Assembly (NCBI RefSeq): GCF_021353235.1
Contig: NZ_JAJTWT010000003.1
Span: forward strand, 372,001-436,000
DNA: 64,000 bases
Reading direction: 5' to 3'
Origin: Pelomonas caseinilytica
GTDB lineage: Bacteria; Pseudomonadota; Gammaproteobacteria; Burkholderiales; Burkholderiaceae_C
Shown here: positions 53,314 through 63,986 of the stretch, one piece after another
Layout of the letters: every line of letters begins with the position of its first letter
How positions within the stretch are numbered: the first letter of the stretch is position 1
Notes under the pieces: generated by a model
What the model saw: only the letters and a program-made list of their open reading frames with translations
Database searches by the model: none
Told to the model about the DNA's origin: nothing
Program-made: the position numbers and the translations under genes

Positions 53314-55379
53314 GTGGGCTCCTTGAGGAGGGCCGCCTTGAGTTGGGCGAAGAGAACGGCGTTGTCGGGTGACTCCCGTGTGCTCGACATGGCCATGCGC
53401 ACCTGGGAGCCGGCCGGGTCGGCCTCGGGCGCGATCCAGATCCACAGCCGACGCTCCTTGATGTAGAGCATGGCGAAGACACCGACGATGAGCAAGAGGG
53501 CGCCCAGATAGACCAGCTTCTGACCAGGGGCACGCGCGACCTGGAAGACGCTGGCCTGCACCTGCTCGAAGCCGTCGAGCTGCAGCAGCATGGGCGCCGG
53601 GTAGTAGATGCTGTCCGACAACGACAGCACCGCCTGCGTCATGAAGGCCTGGCTGGCGGCGTCGAGGGCGGCGGGTTTGAGGCCGGCGCGTTCGCGCGCC
53701 AGCTGGTTGAGCTCGAAAAGGCTGCCGTTGAGGATGCGCAGCAGCACCTCGGAGACGCGCTGGCGGTCGGTTTGGGGCACGTCGCGTTCGACAAACTGCG
53801 ACAGTGCCGGCAGCCCGCCACGGACCTCGTCGCCCGGCTTGGCCGCGGCTCCGGAGAACAGGCTCAGGGCCCGCTGGGCCGTGAGCTGCAGCTGCGGCTG
53901 CATCTGCGGCAGGTTGGGCGGCGTGGCCGAAGCCGCGTAGGCATGGGCGGCGGCGTCGCGCAGGGCGGGGTCGGCCAGGGCCTGGCGCAGGCGCAGCCAG
54001 CCGTCGAGCGAGTCGTTCTCGTCGGCCGGCATGCGCAGGTAGCGGAAGCCGTCGCCGGCACTCTCGCGCACGCCGGCGAGGAAGACGCGGCGGCCTTCGA
54101 GTTCCACCGGTTGCATGTAGTTGTTGTATTCGCGCGCCTGGCCCGCCGCATCGCGCAGCTTGTAGCTGAAGCTCGGGCCGACGTTGCGCAGCGTCTTGGC
54201 GCTGCTCGTCTTGGCGCCGCTGCCCAGGTGCTTGCCCAGGGTGTCGCCGAGGTCGACCTTGCGCACGTCGGCGCCGCTGGCATTGGCCTCGCCGGAGAAG
54301 TTCTCGACGTTGATGACGCGCAGGCCGTCGAGCTCCAGGGTCTGGCCGCCGAAGGGCAGCTTGCTGCCGACACGGCCTTCGAGCTTGAGCGGCTGGCCGC
54401 CCGCCAGTGGCAGGGCCTTGAGCTGCAGCTTGGAGCCGCCGTCCTCGAAGCTGCTCTGGTAGATGGCGATGCCGTTGTAGATGACGGGCTCGTTGACCTT
54501 GACCGTCGCCGCGTGCACCGACTTGCCGTCGTGGATGACGACGTCGCTGGCGAAGCTCTTGGGCATGCCGGTGGGGTAGTAGTCGACGCTGAACTTCTTC
54601 AGCTCCACGTCGAAGGGCAGGTCCTGCAGCACGACGCCGCCCGGCAGGGTCAGCACGGCGGTGCCGGCACGGCTGCCCTCGGGCACGAAGAGGTTGCCGC
54701 GGAAGCTCGGGTTGCCGCTGGAGAGCCGGTGCTCGGGCCTCACGTCGCTGGCCAGGCCCGAGCCGGTGTAGAGCTGCTTGCCCTGGGCCCACATCATGAG
54801 CTTGACCATGATGTCGCCGTCGAAGAGGCCGCCCAGGCAGATGAGCACGATGGCCGAGTGGGCGGCGAGGTAGCCGATCTTGTTGGCCGCGCCCCGCCGC
54901 GCGGCGATCATGGTGCCGTGCTCGCGCTGCTGGACACGGGCCTTCCAGCCCAGGGCGGTCAGCGTGGCGCCGATCTCGGCCAGGGCCATCTGCGGGTTGC
55001 TGGGCAGCGAGGCGATGGCCTTGTGGTGGTGGGCCTGCAGGGACTGCTCGCGCACGCCCTCCTTGTAGCTGCGCAGGTCAGCCAGGATCTTGGGCGTGTT
55101 GCGGGCGATGCACAGGCTGGTCGAGACGACGAGAAAGGCCAGGATGAGCAGGAACCACGGCGCGCTGTAGACGGTGTAGAGGTCCAGCCGCCCGAACAGG
55201 TCGGCCCAGAACGGCCCGAACTGGTTGACGTAGTTGCCCATGGGCTCGCGCTGGCGCACCACGGTGCCGATGACCGAGGCGATGCAGATCACGCTGAGCA
55301 ACGCGATCGCGAAGCGCATGGACGAGAACAGGTCCAGCAGCTCGCGGGCGAGCGAAGGGCGGGGGGCGGCGGAAGACAT
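53310..55379 (-). CDS. resB: Cytochrome c maturation protein ResB (system II)
   Basis: This 689-residue protein has three N-terminal membrane segments (MRFAIALLSVICIASVIGTVV region, VYSAPWFLLILAFLVVSTSLCIA and IGYLAAHSAIVLICLGGLF), a large periplasmic region, and a final segment (LVYLGALLLIVGVFAML) near 630. It works with CcsB. The start ATG 55379 overlaps no neighbour; a strong terminator lies between it and the cytochrome c4 gene. Confidence 0.93.
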   Translation of the reverse strand: MSSAAPRPSLARELLDLFSSMRFAIALLSVICIASVIGTVVRQREPMGNYVNQFGPFWADLFGRLDLYTVYSAPWFLLILAFLVVSTSLCIARNTPKILADLRSYKEGVREQSLQAHHHKAIASLPSNPQMALAEIGATLTALGWKARVQQREHGTMIAARRGAANKIGYLAAHSAIVLICLGGLFDGDIMVKLMMWAQGKQLYTGSGLASDVRPEHRLSSGNPSFRGNLFVPEGSRAGTAVLTLPGGVVLQDLPFDVELKKFSVDYYPTGMPKSFASDVVIHDGKSVHAATVKVNEPVIYNGIAIYQSSFEDGGSKLQLKALPLAGGQPLKLEGRVGSKLPFGGQTLELDGLRVINVENFSGEANASGADVRKVDLGDTLGKHLGSGAKTSSAKTLRNVGPSFSYKLRDAAGQAREYNNYMQPVELEGRRVFLAGVRESAGDGFRYLRMPADENDSLDGWLRLRQALADPALRDAAAHAYAASATPPNLPQMQPQLQLTAQRALSLFSGAAAKPGDEVRGGLPALSQFVERDVPQTDRQRVSEVLLRILNGSLFELNQLARERAGLKPAALDAASQAFMTQAVLSLSDSIYYPAPMLLQLDGFEQVQASVFQVARAPGQKLVYLGALLLIVGVFAMLYIKERRLWIWIAPEADPAGSQVRMAMSSTRESPDNAVLFAQLKAALLKEPT

Positions 55380-55405
55380 CAGACGCGAAAGTGTGGGCCA
55401 AAAAA

Positions 55406-55430
55406 AAGGCCGGTGAGCTGCACCGGCCTT
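55406..55430 (-). terminator. Intrinsic terminator between cytochrome c4 and resB
   Basis: On the reverse strand, AAGGCCGGTG pairs with CACCGGCCTT around a five-base loop and is followed by seven or more T's. It lies 25 bases after the cytochrome c4 stop. Confidence 0.88.
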
Positions 55431-55454
55431 CGCTGCTCGAGGCTTGCGTGAGGT

Positions 55455-56075
55455 TCAGCGCAGGCCGGCGACGTAATCGGCCACGGCCTTGATTTCCTTG
55501 TCGTTCATCTTGGCGGCGATGGCGGCCATCTGCGGCGAATTGGCGCGCGCGCCGCCGCGGAAGTTGTTCATCTGGAGCTCGACGTAGTCGCTGTGCTGGC
55601 CGCTCAGGCGCGGGTACTGGGCCGGGATGCCGGCGCCCGTCGGGCTGTGGCAGCCGGCGCAGGCGGGCACGTTGCGCTCCGCGATGCCGCCGCGGTAGAT
55701 CTTCTCGCCCAGGGCGACGGTGTCCTTGCTCTTGGCGAAGCCCGGCTTGGCGCTCTTGCCGGCGTAGAAGGCGGCGACGTTGCGGATGTCCTCCTCCGAC
55801 AGCGGGGCGGCCATGGCGTTCATGACGGCGCTCTTGCGCTTGCCGGCCTTGAACTCGGTCAGCTGCTTGACGAGGTATTCGGCGTGCTGGCCGGCGATGA
55901 TGGGGTTGGCGGGGCTGCCGCGGCTGCCGTCCGCTGTGTGGCAGGCGGCGCAGACCTGGGTGGAGATGGCGCCACCCTTGGCGAGGTCGGGCTTGGCCGG
56001 CACGGCGGCGGGCTCATTGGCTTGGGCCGAGGCGGCCAGCAACAGACTCGACAGGAGGAAGGCGACAGTCTTCAT
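55455..56075 (-). CDS. Cytochrome c4, diheme
   Basis: This 206-residue periplasmic protein has a signal peptide (about 1-19). Two CxxCH heme sites are visible: CAACH (42-46) and CAGCH (139-143). Distal methionines occur in NAMAAPLS and SPQMAAIAAKMND. It carries electrons to terminal oxidases. I chose the ATG at 56075 over the longer frame because it precedes the signal peptide. Located next to ccsB-resB, which mature such cytochromes. Confidence 0.95.
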   Translation of the reverse strand: MKTVAFLLSSLLLAASAQANEPAAVPAKPDLAKGGAISTQVCAACHTADGSRGSPANPIIAGQHAEYLVKQLTEFKAGKRKSAVMNAMAAPLSEEDIRNVAAFYAGKSAKPGFAKSKDTVALGEKIYRGGIAERNVPACAGCHSPTGAGIPAQYPRLSGQHSDYVELQMNNFRGGARANSPQMAAIAAKMNDKEIKAVADYVAGLR

Positions 56076-56145
56076 GGATTTGTTGGGTTTCGTTGGGCGC
56101 AACCTTCGAATTTTACAATGCCGGACCGAAGCGTCCGAACCGCCC

Positions 56146-56829
56146 ATGACCCACGAATTTCCCGAGGCCCAGCCGCCCGAGCCCGTTACCGAGAAGCTGG
56201 CCCTGGCCTGGACGCACACCGCGCGCTTCCTGACCACCGCCAGCCAGCTCGTCCACCTGCCCGCCACCGAGCTGCCTGAGATCGCCTTCGTCGGTCGCTC
56301 CAACGCCGGCAAGTCCACCGCCATCAACACGCTGGCCCAGCAAAAGCGCCTGGCCTTCGCCTCCAAGACGCCGGGCCGCACCCAGCACATCAACCTCTTC
56401 GAGCTGGGGCCGCGGGACGCCCCGGATGCGCTGTTCGCTGACTTGCCAGGTTATGGCTACGCCGCCGTCAACAAGTCGGCCAAGCAGCGCTGGCAGAAGG
56501 TGATGGCTGATTACCTGGAGATCCGCCGCAGCCTGTCGGGCGTGGTGCTGATGGTCGACTCTCGCCTGGGCCTGACCGACCTGGACAAGCAGCTGCTGGA
56601 GTTCGTCGCCGCCCGCGTGGCCACCGGCGAGATCAAGCTGCTGGTGCTGCTGACCAAGGCCGACAAGCTCAACCGCAAGGAGGCCGATGCCGCCCTGCGC
56701 GCGACCACGGACTTCCTGGCCGGCATGACGACGGAAACCTCCGACGTGTCGGTCACGCTGTTCTCGGCGCTGAAGAAGAGCGGCGTGGGCGACGTGGCGC
56801 TGGCCTTGCACGACTGGGTCCACGCCTAG
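56146..56829 (+). CDS. engB: Ribosome biogenesis GTPase EngB/YihA
   Basis: This 227-residue GTPase has P-loop GRSNAGKS (50-57), a threonine in switch I in the TPGRTQHINLF stretch, DLPGYGY as G3, TKAD as G4 and a late SALKKSG as G5. It helps assemble the 50S subunit. The ATG at 56146 follows a possible -10 TACAAT (56114-56119). Divergent from cytochrome c4. Confidence 0.95.
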   Translation: MTHEFPEAQPPEPVTEKLALAWTHTARFLTTASQLVHLPATELPEIAFVGRSNAGKSTAINTLAQQKRLAFASKTPGRTQHINLFELGPRDAPDALFADLPGYGYAAVNKSAKQRWQKVMADYLEIRRSLSGVVLMVDSRLGLTDLDKQLLEFVAARVATGEIKLLVLLTKADKLNRKEADAALRATTDFLAGMTTETSDVSVTLFSALKKSGVGDVALALHDWVHA

Positions 56830-56845
56830 CCAGGCGCGGCGGCCG

Positions 56846-58894
56846 TCAGGCCGCCGGTGGGGAGTCCAGATCGTTCATCAGCGTGTCGACGGCGCGCTGC
56901 ACGAGGCTGTCCTCCTCCAGCGCCGTGATCAGGCCGTTGGACAGCAGGGCCTCGACGGCGCGGCGCGTGACCGACAGGCGCTCGTCGGGCTCGCGACCGA
57001 CGAAGAGCATGAACTGGCGTCCTTCGCTGATCCAGGCGATCTGGGCGGTATGCCAGTCGCCCTGGATGAAGAGGTGGTACCAGCGGCCGATCTGCAGGTT
57101 GTCGATCCAGCGCTGCAGCGCGGCCCGTGCGTCGGGCGAGTCCTGTTCGTTGTAGAGCTGCACCGGCACGGTGGGCAGCTCGCCGCGGTCGACGTCGGCG
57201 CTGAGCCAGTGGGACGGCACCTGCGAATCGCGCTCTTCCATGAGGCGGCGCACGATCTCGTCGGCCGAGGCCGGCGCGGCGCTGCCCGAGGTGGCGCCGG
57301 GCTGGGCTGCGGGCGGGCGGCGCTGCGCCGGGTCGAGCGCGGGCAGGCCGCGCAGGAGGCGGGCGTGCTGGTCCATCAGCTCGCCCAGCGCCGCCTCGCG
57401 CTTGGCCACCGGCAGCTGGATGCTCTCGCAGCCCGCGACGATGCGCTCGATCAGCACCGGCAGCCGCATGCGCAGTGCCTCGCGGTCGGCCATGTCGCGC
57501 GGCGTGACCAGGCTGTCGAGGACGGCATCCACCAGCTCCATCGCGGCCTGGGCCTCGCGCGAATCGCGGCCGTGGCGGACCATGGTCGCGACGATGACCT
57601 CCACCCAGGCGGTCTGGAGGAAGCGCAGCATGCGGGGCCCGAGCGGGGCGCCGATGAGCTGGTGGTCGATCTGCTCGCGCACCAGCTGGCTCCATTCGTG
57701 GCGCAGGTGCTCGCGCTCCAGGGCGGCGAGCGCGACGGCGTTGCGTTCGCTGCTCTGGCGCGCCTGGCGGTCGATGTGGGCGTCCACGCGGGCGAGCACC
57801 TGCTGGAACAGGGCGGCGGTGGGCGTGGGCGCGTCGACGAGCAACTGCGCCTCGGCTTCCATGAAGCGCAGGAAGTCGACGAGGCGCGGGTCGTCGACGC
57901 GCTCGAAGCCCATGCCATGGGCGGCGACGCGGTTGAGCAGCGTCCAGGTGGGATGGTCCTGCCGGCGCAACAGGCTGGCGTCGGCGCGGGCCATGCGCAC
58001 GACGGCGATCTGCAGCCGGGCGAGCAGGGCCTTGACCGGCGGCAGCAGCCGCGGGTCGGCCAGGATCTGGTCGTAGAGCCGGCTGAGCATGTCCGGCCCC
58101 GTGGTGCGCACGAAGGGCGCCGGCGCGCCGGGGGCGCGGGGCGCCGCGGCGGCCAGGCCCTGGGGCCGCGAATTGACGGCATCGACGCGGCGGGAGAGGG
58201 TGTCGAGCGTGCCCAGGTTGGTGGGGCGGGCGCCGATGCCGCGGGCGGCTGCCAGCCGCTGGTGGGCCAGCGGATCGACCTGCTCGCGGCCATGCGAGGC
58301 CACCATGTCGCTGATGTCGGCAGCGCGCAAGGCGGCGCAGGCCTGGGTGTATTGGCGGTTGAGCGCCCGCGCCAGCGGCGCAGCGGCCACGCGCATCAGC
58401 TCGTACTGCGCCTGGGCGCTCAGCGGGCTGCATGCCAGTGCATGGTGCAGGGCGTGGGCGTACAGGGCCGGCCGCAGCGGGTTGTCGCGTTCGCGTGCTC
58501 GGGCGATGCCGCGCAGGGCCGCGAAGAAGTTGCCGATCTGGTGCAGCTCCGCACGGCTCAGCTCTTCGGCCGCGTGGGCGGCGTGGGCGATGGCCACGTC
58601 CTGCAGGGCCTGGTGCTCGTCGACCAGGCTGAGGCTTTCCAAACCTCCCAATTGCACTGACGAGCGATGTAGGGGGTCGTCGCCGCGGCGGCCGGCCTGC
58701 AGCAGCTCGATGAGCTTGCCTTCGAAGTCGCTGGCGAAGTTGCCGCGGACCTTGCGCCAGGCCTCGCGCAGCGGGAAGTGCTGGGGCTGCGCGTCGAGCT
58801 CGTCCTGCACCAGGTTCAGCAGTTCCCGGGCCAGCGGGCCTGCCTCGGTCAGCGCGTGGTCGAGCAGTTGATGGGGATTCAGGCTGGCGGGCAT
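56846..58894 (-). CDS. DUF1631 family protein
   Basis: This 682-residue protein of betaproteobacterial DUF1631 type is largely helical, without signal peptide. Landmarks include FASDFEGKLIELL near residue 50, LSRLYDQILADPRLLPPVKALLARLQIAVVRMA near 270, and the C-terminal GRWYHLFIQGDWHTAQIAWISEGRQFMLFVG, a PilZ-like small beta segment in some members. Function is unknown. The ATG at 58894 fits the family start. Confidence 0.85.
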   Translation of the reverse strand: MPASLNPHQLLDHALTEAGPLARELLNLVQDELDAQPQHFPLREAWRKVRGNFASDFEGKLIELLQAGRRGDDPLHRSSVQLGGLESLSLVDEHQALQDVAIAHAAHAAEELSRAELHQIGNFFAALRGIARARERDNPLRPALYAHALHHALACSPLSAQAQYELMRVAAAPLARALNRQYTQACAALRAADISDMVASHGREQVDPLAHQRLAAARGIGARPTNLGTLDTLSRRVDAVNSRPQGLAAAAPRAPGAPAPFVRTTGPDMLSRLYDQILADPRLLPPVKALLARLQIAVVRMARADASLLRRQDHPTWTLLNRVAAHGMGFERVDDPRLVDFLRFMEAEAQLLVDAPTPTAALFQQVLARVDAHIDRQARQSSERNAVALAALEREHLRHEWSQLVREQIDHQLIGAPLGPRMLRFLQTAWVEVIVATMVRHGRDSREAQAAMELVDAVLDSLVTPRDMADREALRMRLPVLIERIVAGCESIQLPVAKREAALGELMDQHARLLRGLPALDPAQRRPPAAQPGATSGSAAPASADEIVRRLMEERDSQVPSHWLSADVDRGELPTVPVQLYNEQDSPDARAALQRWIDNLQIGRWYHLFIQGDWHTAQIAWISEGRQFMLFVGREPDERLSVTRRAVEALLSNGLITALEEDSLVQRAVDTLMNDLDSPPAA

Positions 58895-58982
58895 GGAAGG
58901 ACGGGGGCAGCTTGATGCGATTATCGGGGCGCCACCCTGGTGCGTCCTGACGGAAAGCCGCCGCCCAAGCCCCCTGATCCGC

Positions 58983-59891
58983 ATGGCAAACGCAACACTT
59001 CAAGACCTTTTCACGCTTTTTTCAGCCGCCTGCAGCAGCCCCTCGGCCAGGGCGTTGCGCGGCGTCCCGCTTGTGCTAACGGCGATGACCTGCGTCATGT
59101 CGCAGGCGCGCGCCGAGGAGGCGGCGAAGGCCGCCCACGAGCTGCCGCTATGGGAGCTCGGCGTGGCCGCGGGCGGCGTCTCGCAGCAGGCCTACCCTGG
59201 GGCGGACGAGCAGGCGCGGCGCGGCCTGGTGCTGCCCTATGTCGTCTATCGCGGCAAGGTGCTGCGCGCCGACGATGGCGGCGCCGGCCTGCGCGCGGTG
59301 CGCACCGACGGCTTCGAGCTGGACGTGTCGTTCGCCGGCTCGCTGAGCACGGGTTCGCGCTCGCTGCGAGCGCGCGAGGGCATGGCCCGGCTGGGCACGC
59401 TGGTGGAGTTCGGGCCGGCGGCGCGCTGGTTCCTCAACGGCCGCGGCGCGCGTGACCGGCTCGTCGCGGAGCTGCCGCTGCGGGGCGTGTTCGAGGCCAG
59501 CCGCCCGGACCATCACCGCGGCATGAGCCTGGAGCCCGAGCTGGGCTTCGAGAGGCGCAGCGGCGCCGGCGAGCTCGGCTACGCCGTGCGCGTGGCGGCG
59601 TTGTTCGGCGACCGGCGCCTGGGCTCGACCTATTACGCCGTGGCGCCCGGCGAGGCCCTGCCGGACCGGCCCGCCTATGCCGCCCACGGCGGCCTCATCG
59701 CCTGGCGGCTGAGCGGCACCCTGGCCCGCCACCTGACGCCGGACCTGCGCCTCTTCGGCTTCGGCCGGCTCGACAGCGTGGCGGGTGCCGCCAACCGCGA
59801 CAGCCCGCTGGTGCGGCGGACCACGGGCGTGAGCGTCGGCATCGGCCTGGCCTACACGCTGAAGCGTTCGCAGGCGGGCGCGAACGACTGA
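58983..59891 (+). CDS. MipA/OmpV-type outer membrane protein
   Basis: This 302-residue protein has a signal-like stretch (about 20-45, ending SQARA) and a beta-barrel body. Features of the MipA family are LWELGVAAGGVSQQAYPGADEQARRGLVLPYVVYRGKVLRADDGG near the start and YYAVAPGEALPDRPAY near 220, with repeated aromatic ends typical of barrel strands. It may scaffold murein enzymes, as known for MipA. The ATG at 58983 is used; a longer N-terminus has no signal. Confidence 0.82.
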   Translation: MANATLQDLFTLFSAACSSPSARALRGVPLVLTAMTCVMSQARAEEAAKAAHELPLWELGVAAGGVSQQAYPGADEQARRGLVLPYVVYRGKVLRADDGGAGLRAVRTDGFELDVSFAGSLSTGSRSLRAREGMARLGTLVEFGPAARWFLNGRGARDRLVAELPLRGVFEASRPDHHRGMSLEPELGFERRSGAGELGYAVRVAALFGDRRLGSTYYAVAPGEALPDRPAYAAHGGLIAWRLSGTLARHLTPDLRLFGFGRLDSVAGAANRDSPLVRRTTGVSVGIGLAYTLKRSQAGAND

Positions 59892-59937
59892 AGCGTCCGG
59901 CGACGGGGCGTGCGCCGCGGTCGGCAAGAAACGAAAA

Positions 59938-59961
59938 AAGGGGCTGCTCGCGCAGCCCCTT
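59938..59961 (-). terminator. Intrinsic terminator of groEL
   Basis: On the reverse strand AAGGGGCTGC, four-base loop, and GCAGCCCCTT precede a run of T's (complement of A at 59934-59939). It lies 34 bases after the groEL stop and may also stop the opposite gene. Confidence 0.9.
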
Positions 59962-59995
59962 CGTCACTCCAGCGAATGGATCGCCAGGCGAGGAC

Positions 59996-61672
<1,677 letters not shown>

Positions 61673-61702
61673 TCAGAGTCGATTTATTCGCGACGTGCCA
61701 GA

Positions 61703-61993
61703 TCACTTCTGGACGACGGCGAACAGGTCCTCTTCGCGCATGACCAGCAGTTCCTCGCCATCGACCTTGACGGTCTGGCCCGAGTACTTGCCGAACAGCA
61801 CGCGGTCGCCGACGGCGACGTTCAGCGCCACGAACTCACCCTTGTCGTTGCGCTTGCCCGGGCCGACGGCCAGCACTTCACCCTGGTCGGGCTTCTCGGC
61901 GGCGTTGTCGGGGATGACGATGCCGGAGGCGGTCTTGGTTTCTTGCTCCAGGCGGCGAACGATCACGCGATCGTGCAGGGGGCGCAGCTTCAT
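61703..61993 (-). CDS. groS: Co-chaperonin GroES
   Basis: This 96-residue protein has the GroES core: [29 protein letters not shown] with its mobile loop, and [34 protein letters not shown]. The ATG at 61993 follows AAGGAGATTCC. First gene of the groES-groEL operon. Confidence 0.99.
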   Translation of the reverse strand: MKLRPLHDRVIVRRLEQETKTASGIVIPDNAAEKPDQGEVLAVGPGKRNDKGEFVALNVAVGDRVLFGKYSGQTVKVDGEELLVMREEDLFAVVQK

Positions 61994-62085
61994 GGAATCT
62001 CCTTGAACGTTGGACTTGAAGCGGCCGCAGGCGATGGCTGCGGCACACCGACAAAAACGGGGCCGGAGAAGCCGGCCCGATTTCG

Positions 62086-62112
62086 TTAGCACTCGGGTGT
62101 GTCGAGTGCTAG
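62086..62112. promoter_or_regulatory. CIRCE element (HrcA operator) of groES-groEL
   Basis: TTAGCACTC-N9-GAGTGCTAG matches the CIRCE consensus with a single change at the last base. It lies just downstream of the promoter, in the leader. Confidence 0.97.
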
Positions 62113-62121
62113 CAGTCCGGC

Positions 62122-62149
62122 ATTATAGGGACGGACCGTGTCGATTCAA
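62122..62149 (-). promoter_or_regulatory. Sigma-70-type promoter of groES-groEL
   Basis: On the reverse strand TTGAAT and TATAAT are separated by 16 bases, and the CIRCE begins 10 bases after the -10 box. It is a very good housekeeping promoter with HrcA control. Confidence 0.9.
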
Positions 62150-62188
62150 GCGCTCCAGCCAGGAGGAGGGCGGTGGCGCGCCAAAAAA

Positions 62189-62210
62189 AACGACCGCCGG
62201 GGCGGTCGTT
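62189..62210 (-). terminator. Intrinsic terminator of the second PEP-CTERM gene
   Basis: On the reverse strand AACGACCGCC pairs with GGCGGTCGTT around a two-base loop and is followed by eight T's, 23 bases after the stop. Confidence 0.88.
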
Positions 62211-62232
62211 CGGGAGAGGTGGCGGGGCCGGC

Positions 62233-62910
62233 TCAGCGCGCGGCGCGGCGGCGCACCCAGCCCAGGGCGCCGAGGGCGCCGACGGCCAGGGCGATGCTGC
62301 CCGGCTCGGGCAGATTGCCCGGAGCGGAGGCGGCCTGGACGAGGCGGATGTCGTCCAGCATCAGGGTCTCGTCATTGCCGGTCACGACCATGGAGCGGGC
62401 GATGCCACCGAAGTCGAAGTTCAGCTGGTTCCAGACGCAGAAGCGCGCGCCGGGGATGGTGCAGTCCGCCGTCGGGAGGCCGCCGAGCGGAATGGAGCGG
62501 CCCTTGCCGTCGACCTCGTCGTAGAGGGTGATGGAGACGTTGGAGCCCCCGAGCGCCGAGAAGAAGAAGGACGAGCCGGCGACGAAGCCGCTGGCGAAAT
62601 TGAGGGTGAACGTCTTGCCTGCCTCGACGGTGTTGTCGCGCGGATCGCCGGCCAGCTGCAGGGCGGCGCAGCCATTGTCGTGGGGCACGAACCCCGACAG
62701 GCCGTCGCAGCGCAGGGAGGTCACGCCCCAGGCGTCGCCCAGGAATTGCACGCCCAGGCCCTGGTAGCGGTCAAGCAGCTGCACCATGCCCGTGCCGTCG
62801 GGGCTGACGTTGGCGTTGATGTCTTCGAAGTTCAGGGAGACCACGCCGGCCAGCGCCGGTTGCAGGGCCGCCGTCAAGGCAAGGGCCAGAAGTTTGCTCT
62901 TCGCGCGCAT
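62233..62910 (-). CDS. PEP-CTERM exported protein
   Basis: This 225-residue protein has a signal peptide (about 1-21) and a C-terminal PEP-CTERM tail (PEPGSIALAVGALGALGWVRRR, about 202-223). The body is beta-rich with a FEDINANVSPDGTGMVQLLDRYQGLGVQF start common to PEP-CTERM proteins. A disulfide may link C67 and C81. Ends in a strong terminator. Confidence 0.92.
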   Translation of the reverse strand: MRAKSKLLALALTAALQPALAGVVSLNFEDINANVSPDGTGMVQLLDRYQGLGVQFLGDAWGVTSLRCDGLSGFVPHDNGCAALQLAGDPRDNTVEAGKTFTLNFASGFVAGSSFFFSALGGSNVSITLYDEVDGKGRSIPLGGLPTADCTIPGARFCVWNQLNFDFGGIARSMVVTGNDETLMLDDIRLVQAASAPGNLPEPGSIALAVGALGALGWVRRRAAR

Positions 62911-63068
62911 GGCGTTCTCCGTCCTGTGTGTTCGAGTTGGGGGTGCGCTTGGACTGTAAACAAGGCCCCTCGTTCTGGGCGGGCGAGCAGCCCCTTCAGT
63001 TGAGGGGGCCGGGCCGACGGCATGCCGCGCTTGAGGGGTGGGGCGGGCGCTTGGCTACACTGCCTTGG

Positions 63069-63986
63069 GTGGAAACCAAATGGCTTGAAGACTTCGTCAG
63101 CCTGGCCGAGACGCGCAGCTTCTCCCGCTCGGCCCAGCTCCGCCACGTGACCCAGCCGGCCTTCTCGCGCCGCATCCAGGCGCTGGAGGCCTGGGCCGGC
63201 GTCGACCTCGTGGACCGCTCGTCCTACCCGACCCGGCTGACCGCCGCCGGGGCGACGCTGCTGGCCCAGGCGGTGGAGTTGCTCGGCAACCTCCAAGCCA
63301 CGCGCAACATGCTGCGCAGCCACCAGGCGGCCGACCAGGACATGATCGAGTTCGCCGTCCCGCACTCGCTCGCCTTCTCCTTCTTCCCGCACTGGCTGAT
63401 GGGCCTGCGGCGCGGCTTCGGGGCCATCAAGTGCCGGCTCAATGCCGCCAACGTGCACGACGCCATGCTGCAGCTCAGCGAAGGCAATTGCGACCTGCTG
63501 CTGGTCTACCACCACGCCAGCCAGCCGCTGCAGCTCGACCCCGAGCGCTATCAGATGGTGTCGCTCGGCCATGAGACCCTCTCGCCCTACGCCAAGGCCG
63601 ATGCCCAGGGCGAGCCGCTGTTCCGGCTGCCCGGCCGACCGGGCCAGAAGATTCCCTTTCTCAGCTACGCCGCCGGCGCCTATCTCGGCCGGCTCGTCGA
63701 GCTGATCGTCAAGGAGGCCGACTGCGCCCTCAACCTCGACGCCATCTACGAGACCGACATGGCCGAGGGCCTGAAGGCGATGGCGCTGGAGGGCCATGGC
63801 CTGGCCTTCCTGCCCGCCAGCTCGGTGCAGAAGGAACTGGCCGGCGGCCGTCTCGTGCCGGCCGCCGCGCCCGGCACCTTCAGCCTCAGCATGGAGCTGC
63901 GCATCTATCGCGAGCGTCCCGAGATCGCCCGCCGCCAGAAGCCCGCGGCCCTGGCGCTGTGGGACTATCTTGCGTCGGCGGCATGA
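63069..63986 (+). CDS. LysR-family transcription regulator
   Basis: This 305-residue protein has an N-terminal winged helix (about 1-60: LEDFVSLAETRSFSRSAQLRHVTQPAFSRRIQALE) and a substrate-binding domain starting near 90. The GTG at 63069 gives the standard LysR N-terminus; no ATG is nearby. The binding domain is divergent from well-known members. No target gene is visible since the window ends here. The 158 bases between it and the divergent PEP-CTERM gene contain no obvious T-N11-A dyad. Confidence 0.92.
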   Translation: METKWLEDFVSLAETRSFSRSAQLRHVTQPAFSRRIQALEAWAGVDLVDRSSYPTRLTAAGATLLAQAVELLGNLQATRNMLRSHQAADQDMIEFAVPHSLAFSFFPHWLMGLRRGFGAIKCRLNAANVHDAMLQLSEGNCDLLLVYHHASQPLQLDPERYQMVSLGHETLSPYAKADAQGEPLFRLPGRPGQKIPFLSYAAGAYLGRLVELIVKEADCALNLDAIYETDMAEGLKAMALEGHGLAFLPASSVQKELAGGRLVPAAAPGTFSLSMELRIYRERPEIARRQKPAALALWDYLASAA